Shown here in pieces: positions 41,065 to 49,540 of a stretch of DNA of 64,000 nucleotides. Numbering within the stretch: position 1 is the stretch's first letter; every line of letters begins with the position of its first letter. The notes under the pieces were generated by a model that was not told where the DNA came from, ran no database searches, and saw only the letters and a list, made by a program, of their open reading frames with translations. A program made the translations under genes and the position numbers. Source of the stretch: Microbacterium ureisolvens (lineage in GTDB: Bacteria > Actinomycetota > Actinomycetes > Actinomycetales > Microbacteriaceae); assembly GCF_019511645.1 (NCBI RefSeq), contig NZ_JAEUAX010000006.1, positions 124,001-188,000 of the forward strand, given 5' to 3'.

Positions 41065-42116
41065 CGGACGGCCTCGACGCGAGCGCGCTGGTGGGCGTCG
41101 ATCGCGATGATGTCGGACAGCAGCGCGTAGGCGGTCTCGATGCGCCCCGCTCCGGGGCCCGAGACGGTCACGGTGCCGAGCAGATCGGTGTCGAACGAGA
41201 CCGCGTTCGTCGGACCGCTGACGCTGGCGAGCGGGTGGGTGAGCGGCAACGCCACCGGCTCGACCTTGGCGGTGACCGTTCCGGCGGCGTTGCGGAACGC
41301 CGACCCGATCAGCTTGTAGCGCTTGCCCTGCGCGGCGGCGTCGATGATGTCGGCGGCCGAGACCTCGGAGATGCCCCGCCGGGTCACGTCGGCCGTGGTG
41401 ATGTCGGCACCGAGGAGCTCGTTGGCCAGGATCACGACCTTCAGCTGCACGTCGGAGCCTTCGATGTCGGCCGTCGGGTCGGCCTCGGCGTAACCGAGAG
41501 CCTGGGCCTCGGCGACGGCGGCGTCCAGCGTCATACCGGACTCCATCTGACCGAGCACGTAGTTGCTCGTGCCGTTGAGGATGCCTTCGACCGCGTTGAT
41601 GCGCAGTCCCTTGAGCGTCTCGGACGCGAACCGCAGGATCGGTGTTCCGCTGACCACCGAACCCTCGTACTGGAAGGTGACGCCGTTCGCTGCCGCGAGA
41701 CGGTTCAACTCGAGCCCGCCCAGGGCGACCGGCCCCTTGTTCGTCGTGGTCACGCTCTTGCCGCTTTCGAGCGCGGCGCGCACGTGCGAGATCCCCGGCT
41801 CGCCGTCGATCGGGTTGGTGAAGGTGGCCTCGACGACGATGTCGGCCGTGCTGTTGCGGATGACGTAGTCGTTCTGCGGCGCCGCCGTTCCACCCGGCTT
41901 GCCCGCGAAGGTCTCGCCGGCCGACATCGCGAACACGTCGGCCAGGTCGATGCCCTCGGCCTGCATGAGGGACCCCAGTCGGAGGTCGGTGATGGCGACG
42001 ACTCGCAGGCTGAAGCCGAGGTCGTCGGCGAGTTCGTCGCCGCGGTCGAGGATGATCTGCGCCAACGCACGGTTGACGCCGCCGAAGCCGATCAGCGCGA
42101 TGTCATGACGGTCCAC
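41061..42116 (-). CDS. hom: Homoserine dehydrogenase lacking an ACT domain
   Basis: A 351-residue homoserine dehydrogenase. It has a Rossmann start (IALIGFGGVNRALAQII), the lysine region VTTTNKGPVALGG (Lys ~127) and the substrate domain blocks GSVVSGTPILRF, EGILNGTSNYVLGQM and ALGYAEADPTADIEGSDVQLK. Anabolic actinobacterial Hom proteins run to ~430 residues with a C-terminal ACT domain for threonine feedback; this one stops after the catalytic domain. Together with its neighbours this suggests catabolic oxidation of homoserine to aspartate semialdehyde. GTG 42116 is chosen because AAGGAG sits seven bases upstream; the in-frame TTG at 42131 overlaps that site. It is first in the operon. Confidence 0.92.
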   Translation of the reverse strand: MDRHDIALIGFGGVNRALAQIILDRGDELADDLGFSLRVVAITDLRLGSLMQAEGIDLADVFAMSAGETFAGKPGGTAAPQNDYVIRNSTADIVVEATFTNPIDGEPGISHVRAALESGKSVTTTNKGPVALGGLELNRLAAANGVTFQYEGSVVSGTPILRFASETLKGLRINAVEGILNGTSNYVLGQMESGMTLDAAVAEAQALGYAEADPTADIEGSDVQLKVVILANELLGADITTADVTRRGISEVSAADIIDAAAQGKRYKLIGSAFRNAAGTVTAKVEPVALPLTHPLASVSGPTNAVSFDTDLLGTVTVSGPGAGRIETAYALLSDIIAIDAHQRARVEAVR

Positions 42117-42277
42117 GTCGAGCTCCTTCAAGAGGTTCGGGAAGAGGTTCGACTCAGCATCTCGGGCGGTCGCGTCAGTGCGCGCCTGCCAGATCGCTCG
42201 GGCAGGATGTCAGATTGACCGCCGCGCAGGACGTCTGCCCGAATCACCCTCGCGAGTCGCGAAGTTGCGCGGCCGCC

Positions 42278-42306
42278 TTGTGCACCGGTCCCGCGCCCGG
42301 TAACGT
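42278..42306 (+). promoter_or_regulatory. Candidate promoter of the permease-racemase genes
   Basis: TTGTGC (42278-42283), a 17-base spacer and TAACGT (42301-42306). Transcription would start near 42313, giving a leader of about 85 bases that contains an inverted repeat. Confidence 0.4.
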
Positions 42307-42312
42307 GCCCGA

Positions 42313-42354
42313 CACATCATGCGTGCACCATAGACACATTGTTGTGATGATGTG
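42313..42354. promoter_or_regulatory. Inverted repeat in the hom/permease divergent gap
   Basis: CACATCAT (42313-42320) and ATGATGTG (42347-42354) are perfect eight-base arms 26 bases apart, with a GTGCAC palindrome between. This is a plausible IclR-type control site for the divergent genes. Confidence 0.4.
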
Positions 42355-42397
42355 GCACAGTTCCTGACACCTGATTTCACCCCGAATGCGAGAAGCC

Positions 42398-43921
42398 ATG
42401 AGCCCGCTGCCCCAAGAGAGTGCGCTTCCGAACGCCCTCCCCCACACCACCGCGACCCAGGTGCCGCTGCGACGACTGCAGCGTTCCATGGACGCGCGAC
42501 ACCTGATCATGATCGCCCTCGGCGGCGTGATCGGATCAGGGCTCTTCCTGAGCTCCGGCTACACCATCAGCCAGGCCGGCCCGCTGGGGGCGATCATCGC
42601 GTACCTCATCGGCGCGTTCGTGGTCTGGCTGGTGATGGCGTGCCTCGGCGAACTCGCGCTCGCCTATCCCGTCTCGGGCGCCTTCCACATCTACGCGGCA
42701 CGCTCCATCGGCCCCGCCACCGGCTTCACCACCGCGTGGCTCTACTGGCTGTGCTGGGTCGTCGCGCTCGGCTCGGAGTTCACGGCATCCGGCATCCTCA
42801 TGCAGCGCTGGTTCCCCGGCGTCGACGTGTGGGTGTGGTGCCTGATCTTCGCCCTCGGTCTCTTCACCATCAACGCCATATCGGCGCGGGTCTTCGGTGA
42901 GACGGAGTTCTGGTTCTCGCTGATCAAGGTGGTCGCGATCGTCGCGCTCATCGTGTTCGGCGGCATGGCGATCTTCGGTTTCACGCCGCTGTCGAGCGAA
43001 CACCCTGCCGCCCCGCTGTTCAGCAACTTCGTCACGCCGGAAGGCCTGTTCCCGAACGGCGTCGCCGGCGTCGTCGTCACTGCGCTCGCGGTCTTCTACG
43101 CGTTCAGCGGTTCGGAGCTGATCGGCGTCGCCGCCGGTGAGACCAAGGACCCGGGCAAGAACATCCCCAAGGCCATCCGATCGACCGTCCTCCGGCTGCT
43201 GATCCTGTTCGTCGGGTCGATCACGGTGATCGCGGCGCTTCTGCCCTACGAGGACGCGGGCCTCACCAGCAGCCCGTTCGTGGACGTGTTCGAGTACGTC
43301 GGCATCCCGTACGCCGCCGACATCATGAACTTCGTCATCATCACGGCGCTCCTCTCCGCCGGCAACAGCGGTCTGTTCTCCTGCGCCCGCATGCTCTTCT
43401 CGCTCGCCGAAGAAGGCCACGCGCCGCGGGCGCTGCAGCGCCTCACCCGCCGGGGGATCCCGCTGGTCGCACTCACCGTCAGTCTGGCACTGGGCCTGGT
43501 CTCGCTGATCTCCAGCGTGATCGCGCCGCAGACCGTCTACCTGGTGCTGGTGTCGATCGCCGGATTCGCCGTGGTCGCCGTGTGGATGTCGATCGTTGCC
43601 TCGCAGTTCTTCCACCGCCGGCGGTTCGTGCGCGAAGGCGGCGACATCACCACGCTGCCGTACCGCACGCCGCTGTACCCGGTGCTCCCCATCCTCGCCT
43701 TCGTGCTGCTGTCGATCTCGCTCGTGGCGATCGCTTTCGACCCGAACCAGGTCGCCGCCCTGTACTTCGGAGTGCCGTTCGTCGGCCTCTGCTACCTGTA
43801 CTTCTGGTGGCGCTACGGACGCCGCGGCGCGCGCCGGGTCGTCGCGGTGTCGGAGGAAGCGTTCGTGGACGAGGCGGACGACCCCGCCGCCGAGGAACCC
43901 GTCCGCCGACCTCGCGGCTAA
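42398..43921 (+). CDS. Amino-acid permease (APC superfamily, AAT type)
   Basis: A ~507-residue permease with about 12 membrane helices. The first transmembrane signature is [28 protein letters not shown], the AAT-family motif that binds the amino-acid backbone, followed by [23 protein letters not shown]. Close families carry GABA, proline, aromatic or basic amino acids. Context suggests homoserine or another aspartate-family amino acid. The start is either ATG 42386 or 42398; GAGAAG precedes the latter. It is divergent from the hom operon and followed 22 bases later by a racemase gene with its own GGAGG. Confidence 0.93.
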   Translation: MSPLPQESALPNALPHTTATQVPLRRLQRSMDARHLIMIALGGVIGSGLFLSSGYTISQAGPLGAIIAYLIGAFVVWLVMACLGELALAYPVSGAFHIYAARSIGPATGFTTAWLYWLCWVVALGSEFTASGILMQRWFPGVDVWVWCLIFALGLFTINAISARVFGETEFWFSLIKVVAIVALIVFGGMAIFGFTPLSSEHPAAPLFSNFVTPEGLFPNGVAGVVVTALAVFYAFSGSELIGVAAGETKDPGKNIPKAIRSTVLRLLILFVGSITVIAALLPYEDAGLTSSPFVDVFEYVGIPYAADIMNFVIITALLSAGNSGLFSCARMLFSLAEEGHAPRALQRLTRRGIPLVALTVSLALGLVSLISSVIAPQTVYLVLVSIAGFAVVAVWMSIVASQFFHRRRFVREGGDITTLPYRTPLYPVLPILAFVLLSISLVAIAFDPNQVAALYFGVPFVGLCYLYFWWRYGRRGARRVVAVSEEAFVDEADDPAAEEPVRRPRG

Positions 43922-43943
43922 CACGGAAACGGAGGCTGCGCCG

Positions 43944-45089
43944 ATGAGCACGTCGCCTGCTCGGGTCGAGATCGACGCCGGCGCGATCGCGCACAATCTC
44001 GACCTCGTACGCGGCGAGCTCGGACCTGCCTCGCGGCTGTGCGCCGTGGTGAAGGCCGACGCCTACGGACACGGCATCTCGGTGACGCTTCCGATCGTGA
44101 TGGCGGCGGGCGTCGACGTCATCGGGATCACGTCCAATCCGGAGGCCGACGAGGCGCGCCGGCTGGGCTTCGCCGGACGCATCATCCGGTTGCGGGCGGC
44201 GCTGCGGGAGGAGATCGAGGACGCGGGCCGGCTCGACATCGAGGAGTGGGTGGGCGGCGGCGATCACGCGCATGCCGTGATCGCTGCCGCCCGCTCGCTC
44301 GGGCGTCCCCTCCGCATCCACCTCTCCCTCAATTCCACGGGACTCTGTCGAGACGGAATGGACTGGGGCGACCCGCAGTCGGAGGCCCACCTTCGTCGCA
44401 TCGCGGCGAGTCCCGAGCTGAGCGTCGTCGGGATCTGCTCGCACTTCCCGTGCGAGGACGCCGATGATGTGATCACCGGCGCCCGCACGTTCCGGGATCA
44501 GGCGGGTGCGGCAGAGCGGCTGCTCGGCGCTCCTCGCGGGCTCTTGGAGAAGCACTGTGCGACCTCGTACGCGGCGCTGAGCGTGCCCGGCTCGCGTATG
44601 GACATGGTGCGGATCGGCGCGGCGCTCTACGGGGACACATCAGCTGCAGCCCCCCGGCTCCGGCCGGCCATGCGGCTCGTCTCCCGCATCGCGGCGATCA
44701 ACCCGTACCCCGCCGGCAGCACCATCGGATACGACCGAGCCGGACGACTCGACCGCGCCGGCCGACTGGCCGTCGTGCCTCTCGGGTACGCCGACGGCTA
44801 CCCGCGGACACTCGGTGGCCGCGCCGGCGTGCTTGTGCGCGGCGTGTTCGCGCCGGTGGTCGATCGGCTCGCCATGAACAGTCTGATCGTCGACGTCACC
44901 CACGTGCCCACGGCCGGCGCCGGAGACGAAGTGGTACTTTACGGACGACAGGGATCGGCACAGATCAGCTCGGCCGACATCGAGCGGGCGAGCGGCACGA
45001 TCGCCGCCGCCGCGTACACCGCGTGGGGTCGGCTGAACCCACGGGTCGTCGTCAACGTGCCGGTCTCCGAGCCGACTCCCACTCCGTGA
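43944..45089 (+). CDS. Alanine racemase family protein
   Basis: A 381-residue fold-type III PLP enzyme. The PLP lysine is in LCAVVKADAYGHG (Lys37), the second catalytic residue is Tyr263 in STIGYDRAGR, and PLGYADGYPRTLGG plus AMNSLIVDVTHVP are the family's C-domain blocks. ATG 43944 has GGAGG eight bases upstream. No signal peptide is seen, unlike periplasmic broad-spectrum racemases, so it acts in the cytoplasm. It sits behind an amino-acid permease and before an IclR regulator, away from cell-wall genes. A role in using a D-amino acid imported by the permease is therefore more likely than peptidoglycan supply, though both remain possible. Confidence 0.92.
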   Translation: MSTSPARVEIDAGAIAHNLDLVRGELGPASRLCAVVKADAYGHGISVTLPIVMAAGVDVIGITSNPEADEARRLGFAGRIIRLRAALREEIEDAGRLDIEEWVGGGDHAHAVIAAARSLGRPLRIHLSLNSTGLCRDGMDWGDPQSEAHLRRIAASPELSVVGICSHFPCEDADDVITGARTFRDQAGAAERLLGAPRGLLEKHCATSYAALSVPGSRMDMVRIGAALYGDTSAAAPRLRPAMRLVSRIAAINPYPAGSTIGYDRAGRLDRAGRLAVVPLGYADGYPRTLGGRAGVLVRGVFAPVVDRLAMNSLIVDVTHVPTAGAGDEVVLYGRQGSAQISSADIERASGTIAAAAYTAWGRLNPRVVVNVPVSEPTPTP

Positions 45090-45128
45090 CGCGACGGTGA
45101 CCGTCCCCGGCCCAGAAAGCACCGAACC

Positions 45129-45881
45129 ATGAGCGCTCCCTCCTCGCTGCTGCAGGGCATCGCGCTGCTCGACGCGGCGGTGGTGCAGGAGCGATCCGGG
45201 CGCCAGGGCCACAATGCATCCCGCCTTTCGGAGGCGACGGGGATCGAACGCAGCCGCGTCTCGCGTCTGACCCGGGAACTGCTCGACCTGGGATATCTCG
45301 AGCGCGACGACACTGCGGTCTTCCACGCCGGTGACGAGTACTTCCGTGCCGCCGGTGCGCTGAGCCGGCCGTGGCTGCGCGCGGCCCGGGAGGACCTGCG
45401 CGTCCTCGCCTCCCGGCTGGGAGTCTCGGCGCAGCTGATGGCGGCCGAGGGGCCCGGCGCGATTCTGCTGCGCTCCGAGAAGGGTCCCGGGGTGTCCGCC
45501 GACTACCTCCGCCCGGGCATCGTGACCCCCATCTGGTGCACGGGTCCCGGCAGGGCGCTGCTCTGGGACCACACCCGTGAAGAGCTCCAGGTCCTCCTCG
45601 ACGACGTCCAGTTCGTCGGCGTCGGTGGTCCCGGTGCGGCGCGGTCGGTCGACGAGCTCCACGGGCTCCTCGAACGGGACCGGGAGCGCGGGATGGTGGA
45701 CGCGCACGAGGAGTACGTCGAAGGCGTGCAGGAGTACGCGCTGCCGATCCGCGATGACCAGGGCATCGTGGCATCCATCGGCGTCAGCGGCGCGGCTCTC
45801 TCGGCGCGTCGTGTGCGCGAAGCGCGGGGCGCGCTTCACGATGCCCACGCGCACCTGACCCGGCTCGTCCAGGAGCCGTGA
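45129..45881 (+). CDS. IclR-family regulator (first)
   Basis: A 250-residue IclR protein: N-terminal winged helix (NASRLSEATGIERSRVSRLTRELLDLGYLERDD, in parts) and a C-terminal GAF-like effector domain with VTPIWCTGPGRALLWDHT and EGVQEYALPIRDDQGIVASIGVSGAA. The Cys in IWCTGPGRA occupies the usual effector-pocket strand. It follows the permease and racemase genes in the same direction by 39 bases and is probably co-transcribed. A second, similar IclR gene converges on it 12 bases later, so the two are likely paralogues tuning the same catabolic genes. Confidence 0.92.
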   Translation: MSAPSSLLQGIALLDAAVVQERSGRQGHNASRLSEATGIERSRVSRLTRELLDLGYLERDDTAVFHAGDEYFRAAGALSRPWLRAAREDLRVLASRLGVSAQLMAAEGPGAILLRSEKGPGVSADYLRPGIVTPIWCTGPGRALLWDHTREELQVLLDDVQFVGVGGPGAARSVDELHGLLERDRERGMVDAHEEYVEGVQEYALPIRDDQGIVASIGVSGAALSARRVREARGALHDAHAHLTRLVQEP

Positions 45882-45893
45882 CGCAGAGCGGGC

Positions 45894-46667
45894 TCAGCCG
45901 GCGCGTGCGGCAGCGGCGCCCAGCGCCATCGACAGGCGCCGCGCTGCGTCGACGCACGCCGCACCCAGGGCCTCCGACCTCGGCTCCAGCCTGGGGCGCT
46001 CCCCCACGATCTGCAGGCCCGCGATGACCTCGCCGCGAAAATCCCAGACCGGCGCCGACACCGAGTACAGCCCCGGCTCGGCCTCCTCCGCCACGATCGC
46101 GTAACCCCTGGCCCGCGCCTCGGCCAGCCGCGTCAGGAACTCGTCGACCGACGTGGCGGCGTTCGGGCCCGTGCCTCGGAACTCGGTGCGGCTGAATACT
46201 CCGCGGATCTCGTCGTCCGAGGCATCCCACAGCACCGCCTGGCCTGCGTCACTGCAGAACGCCGGGTACCCGCGGCCGATCCAGGAACCGATCATGCGCG
46301 CGGCGGCTGGCACGCTCTCGACGACGGTGACCGTCGCGTCTCCGGCCAGGACGCCGAGAAAGCATGCCTCGCCGACGGTCGCGGAGAGGTCGTCGAGGAT
46401 CGTGAGTCCTTCGCTGCGCAGGCGCCGGTCGACCAGCTGCTCCGCCGCCGCATACCAGCCCCACGACAGGCGGTATCGCCCGTCCGGACCCCGCGTCACG
46501 AGCCGCTCGGCTGCCAGTGCGGCGAGGGTGCGCGAGATCTGCGAGCGGTCGCGCTGCAGCTCACGGGCGATGTCCTGGACGGATGCGCCGTACGCACTCG
46601 ACGCCGAGAGCCGGGCGACGCAGGACAGCACGTCGATCCCTCGACCCATGCTGGTGCGCTCGGGCAC
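45894..46667 (-). CDS. IclR-family regulator (second)
   Basis: A 257-residue IclR protein. The HTH is SVQDIARELQRDRSQISRTLAALAAERLVTR; the effector domain includes YPAFCSDAGQAVLWDASDDE and YSVSAPVWDFRGEVIAGLQIVGE. GTG 46667 is the chosen start because GAGGA lies five bases upstream; longer starts have no such site. The two IclR genes share the GxGxA/VLWD effector-pocket pattern and are tail to tail. It lies between the amino-acid locus and the fasciclin gene and may respond to the same substrate as its neighbour. Confidence 0.9.
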   Translation of the reverse strand: MPERTSMGRGIDVLSCVARLSASSAYGASVQDIARELQRDRSQISRTLAALAAERLVTRGPDGRYRLSWGWYAAAEQLVDRRLRSEGLTILDDLSATVGEACFLGVLAGDATVTVVESVPAAARMIGSWIGRGYPAFCSDAGQAVLWDASDDEIRGVFSRTEFRGTGPNAATSVDEFLTRLAEARARGYAIVAEEAEPGLYSVSAPVWDFRGEVIAGLQIVGERPRLEPRSEALGAACVDAARRLSMALGAAAARAG

Positions 46668-46764
46668 GAGATCCTCACGAAGCGACACAAGGAGAGGATA
46701 TCCAGCGGATCCGAGGCGTGTCCTCGAGACCGCCTTCCGGCCGCGACTGCGCGGGTGACGCGCG

Positions 46765-46809
46765 GCGCCGTGGTGGGCCACGCCCGGTCAGCGAGGCCCA
46801 CCACGGCGC
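46765..46809 (-). terminator. Terminator after fasciclin gene
   Basis: A perfect 15-bp stem (46765-46779 with 46795-46809) and a 15-base loop, beginning 12 bases past the fasciclin stop. Confidence 0.75.
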
Positions 46810-46821
46810 GGCCGCCGTTCG

Positions 46822-47412
46822 TCAGGGCGCCGGAACCAGCACGCGGTCGATCGTGTGGATCACGCCGTTGGTGGCGGGGATGTTGATCGCCCAGACCACC
46901 AGCCTCGGGTCGGCGAGGGCGGGCGTCTCGTCGCGCAGCTTGATTCCGCGCGGCTCGACCACGCCTGCGTTGGCCATCGTCAGCGAGCCCGCGGTGATGA
47001 TCTGCACGAAGCCGAGCTTCTGCCCCGCGACGACGTGGTACAGCAGGACGTTCGCGATCTGCTCGCCGGTGAACGTCGAGGTGATGGCCGCCAGCGCGTC
47101 AGCCTCGCTGGCCGGCGCTGTGCCGGTGAGGTCGGTCACGAGCCGCAGGAACGCGCGGTCGTTCGGCGCGAACAGCGTGTAGGTCTTGCTCGTATCGGCG
47201 AGCGGGCCATTCAGGCCGGTGGCGAGCACCGCCTGGACGAGGATGTCGTAGTCCCACGGGTTGTCATCGGGGGTTCCGCCGCCGGAGGCGGCGACCGCGA
47301 CGTCGACGACCGTGCCCGTGGGGGTGGAGCCGCCGTGGGCTTGTGCGGGCGTGGCCGTGAGGACGAGCGCCAGCGCGGCGACGGCCGCGACGGCCAGGCG
47401 AGACTTCTTCAT
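46822..47412 (-). CDS. Secreted fasciclin (FAS1) domain protein
   Basis: A 196-residue exported protein. The signal peptide (MKKSRLAVAAVAALALVLTATPAQA) is followed by one FAS1 domain with H1 TLFAPNDRAFLRLV, the middle VLLYHVVAGQ and the terminal NGVIHTIDRVLVPAP. FAS1 domains mediate adhesion. ATG 47412 follows AAGGAG. It lies just downstream of an RskA-type anti-sigma gene, and a SigK-like promoter precedes it (47471-47500). This parallels the mycobacterial SigK-RskA control of the fasciclin proteins MPT70/MPT83. No anchor motif is present, so it is probably secreted freely or wall-associated. Confidence 0.93.
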   Translation of the reverse strand: MKKSRLAVAAVAALALVLTATPAQAHGGSTPTGTVVDVAVAASGGGTPDDNPWDYDILVQAVLATGLNGPLADTSKTYTLFAPNDRAFLRLVTDLTGTAPASEADALAAITSTFTGEQIANVLLYHVVAGQKLGFVQIITAGSLTMANAGVVEPRGIKLRDETPALADPRLVVWAINIPATNGVIHTIDRVLVPAP

Positions 47413-47470
47413 GGTTCCGATCTCCTTCGATGCGATGCCCGGCACGGTCCGAACGGAGGGTGCCATAGGG

Positions 47471-47500
47471 GTATTCGCCCGGAGACGAGGAGTTGGATGC
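47471..47500 (-). promoter_or_regulatory. SigK-like promoter of the fasciclin gene
   Basis: On the minus strand GCATCC (47500-47495), a 16-base spacer, then GCGAATAC (47478-47471). The mycobacterial SigK consensus is about CCATCC-N16/17-CCGAATA. It lies about 60 bases upstream of the ATG. Confidence 0.6.
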
Positions 47501-47580
47501 GGCGGCCGAGAGTTCGTGCTCAACTCCGACATGGCGAGCTCAGGACGGAGCACGCCCGCGCGCCCGAGCCGCGCAGGAGG

Positions 47581-48324
47581 TCAGCTGAAGTCGAGCTGCC
47601 CGCGGACGATGGAGTCGCCGGAGTGGGCGGGGTTGCCGTCGAGCGGCTCCTGCGAGACGTCGACGAGCACGTAGTCGCGCAGGTCGACGTCTTCCGGCAC
47701 CACGAACGTCCCCTTCTTCCCGTCGAGCTCGCCGAGGCTCACCAGGTCGGAGGCATCCGCGGTGATGAGCCAGACCTCGCGGAACCCGTCGCTCTCGTCG
47801 ACGTCGTCGAGGCTCACCGTGAGCGTGCGCTCGCCGTCCGAGAGTTCGGTGACCCGGGCGGTGCCGGCCGCGCCGGGGTGAGCCGGGAAGGCATCGAGGG
47901 TCGCCGACGCGATCTCGACCGGCTGCGTCGTTCGAACGAGGTTCCACACGCCGGCGATCGCCAGCACCACGGCGATGCTCGCGGCCAGGGCGAACAGCAT
48001 CCGTCCCCTCCGCGGCTTGCGGCGCGGTTCCGGCTGATTCTCCGGGGCAGCCGGCGGAGAGACCACGGGAGCATCGGGAGGGATCCGGGATGCCGCGACC
48101 TCCGGCTGCGACCGGACCTCGTCGAGGATGCGATCCCAGACCCGCTCCGGCGGCGTCTCGAGCTCACCCAGGCTCACGGTGGAGCGGCCGACCGCGACCG
48201 TGTGCTCGAACTCTGCCAGCTCGAGCGAGCAGACGTCGCACGTCGCGAGATGGGCGGTCTCCGCATCCGTCGGTGCCTCTCCGACGGCGACCAGCGCCAG
48301 GCGCTCGGGGTCAAGATGCGACAT
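47581..48324 (-). CDS. RskA-type anti-sigma factor
   Basis: A 247-residue membrane protein. The N terminus has a zinc-binding anti-sigma motif (His25-x3-Cys29-x2-Cys32 in TAHLATCDVCSLE). A Pro-rich linker leads to one membrane helix (about 109-130, MLFALAASIAVVLAIAGVW). The extracytoplasmic RskA-C domain ends in SDGFREVWLITADASDLVSLGELDG and RDYVLVDVSQEPLDGNPAHSGDSIVRG (in parts), a strongly conserved tail. It should hold the ECF sigma factor at the membrane until proteolysis. Its start overlaps the sigma gene's 3' end by 14 bases, indicating coupling. Confidence 0.94.
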   Translation of the reverse strand: MSHLDPERLALVAVGEAPTDAETAHLATCDVCSLELAEFEHTVAVGRSTVSLGELETPPERVWDRILDEVRSQPEVAASRIPPDAPVVSPPAAPENQPEPRRKPRRGRMLFALAASIAVVLAIAGVWNLVRTTQPVEIASATLDAFPAHPGAAGTARVTELSDGERTLTVSLDDVDESDGFREVWLITADASDLVSLGELDGKKGTFVVPEDVDLRDYVLVDVSQEPLDGNPAHSGDSIVRGQLDFS

Positions 48325-48862
48325 GGGGCACCTCCAATCGGTCGCGCAGGCGGGTGAGACTTCGGCGGATGTGACTCTTCACGGTACCCAGCGGCATGTC
48401 GAGACGCGTCGCGATCTGCTGATGGGTGAGGTCGTCGTAGAACGCGAGGCGCACCACGCGCTGCGCGTCGGGCTCGAGGCGGTCGATCTCGTCGGCGAGC
48501 AGCAGCCGGTCGCCGAGGTCGATATCGGACGACACCGGCTCATCGGTGACGGCGAAGCGCTGCAGCTTCTCCTGCAGCTCGCGCACACGCCGGCGCGCGT
48601 CGAGGGTGTCGGCGATGCGACGGCGGGTGATCGTGACGAGCCAGGTCGACAGCCGGCCCTTGGCCGGGTCGTATGAGGCGCGCGAGGTCCAGGCCGAGAC
48701 GAACGTCTTCTGCGTCACGTCCTCGGCATCCCCTCTGTCGCCGAGCACCCGCAGGGCGAGGGTGAACACGATCGGCGACCAGCGGCGGTAGATCTGCTCG
48801 AGGGCGCGCTCGTCGCCGGCGGCGAACCGGCCGCACAGCTCGCGCTCTTCCTCGTCGTCCAC
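48311..48862 (-). CDS. ECF sigma factor, SigK-like
   Basis: A 183-residue sigma-70 family protein with only regions 2 and 4. Region 2 is ALEQIYRRWSPIVFTLALRVLGD to GDAEDVTQKTFVSAWTSRASYDPAKGRLSTWLVTI (in parts); region 4 is LEPDAQRVVRLAFYDDLTHQQIATRLDMPLGTVKSHI (in parts). GTG 48862 is preferred because GAGGGG lies seven bases upstream; GTG 48889 is an alternative. It is paired with an RskA-type anti-sigma factor and flanked by sortase, DUF4397 and fasciclin genes, so its regulon probably concerns surface proteins. Two promoters in this cluster match a SigK-like pattern. Confidence 0.93.
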   Translation of the reverse strand: MDDEEERELCGRFAAGDERALEQIYRRWSPIVFTLALRVLGDRGDAEDVTQKTFVSAWTSRASYDPAKGRLSTWLVTITRRRIADTLDARRRVRELQEKLQRFAVTDEPVSSDIDLGDRLLLADEIDRLEPDAQRVVRLAFYDDLTHQQIATRLDMPLGTVKSHIRRSLTRLRDRLEVPHVAS

Positions 48863-48899
48863 GCTGATTCCCCTCTGTTCGTCCGGCACCGTTGCCGGC

Positions 48900-49529
48900 T
48901 CACGTGGTCGGGGTCGCGATCGCGACCACGTTATCGGCGTAGCGGCCTGTGCGGGAGTCGAACTCCCCGCCGCACGTGATCAACACGAGATTGCGCGCCC
49001 CCGATCGGGCGAACAAGTCGTTGACCGGCAGGTCGGCCTTCGGGTAGTAGGTGACGCTCTGCACCGCGTAGCGGCGCGTATCCCCCGCGGCATCCGTCAC
49101 TTCCACCACCTCCCCGACTGCGAGATCGCGCAGCCGGCTGAACGGGCCGATCGGGTACTCGGGCGAGTCGACATGGGCCGAGATCACGACATTGCCGTCG
49201 GATGCGGCGGGGTCGGCGCCGAAGCGGTACCACCCTCCGATCGCAGGGTCGGCCGGCAGCTCCATGAAGCCGCCGGTCTCCACGCCGACGGGCACCACGG
49301 GCATGTCGACGTCGATGGGGGCGGCGACCACCCTGACAGGCGGCACCGGCCGCCGTGCGGGAGACGGGGTGGCCGCCGCGATCGGCACCTCGACGGCGGG
49401 CGTGGGGAGCGCCGTCGCCGTCGCAGAAGGTGCCGGCGCCGACGGGGCGGCCCCTGGGGGCGAGCCGCACGCCGTCAGCGCGAGGGCGATCGCAAGGGAA
49501 GCTCCGACCCCTGCGACCGCCCTGGCCAT
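48900..49529 (-). CDS. Class F sortase
   Basis: A 209-residue sortase with a signal/lipobox-like start (LAIALALTACGS, Cys21) and a Pro/Ala/Thr linker (22-70). The catalytic domain has His119 (ISAHVDS), Cys186 (LITCGGEFD) and Arg196 (RTGRYADN), the three sortase active-site residues. The LITCGGEFD pattern and overall size fit actinobacterial class F. ATG 49529 follows AAGGG. It is encoded 11 bases after a DUF4397 surface protein with a membrane-spanning tail, its likely substrate. The possible lipobox would be unusual for a sortase. Confidence 0.92.
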   Translation of the reverse strand: MARAVAGVGASLAIALALTACGSPPGAAPSAPAPSATATALPTPAVEVPIAAATPSPARRPVPPVRVVAAPIDVDMPVVPVGVETGGFMELPADPAIGGWYRFGADPAASDGNVVISAHVDSPEYPIGPFSRLRDLAVGEVVEVTDAAGDTRRYAVQSVTYYPKADLPVNDLFARSGARNLVLITCGGEFDSRTGRYADNVVAIATPTT

Positions 49530-49540
49530 CTTGCAGCCCT

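Noticed and set aside
45882..45893. A terminator between the two convergent IclR genes
   Set aside because: Only 12 bases separate the stops and no clear stem is present.
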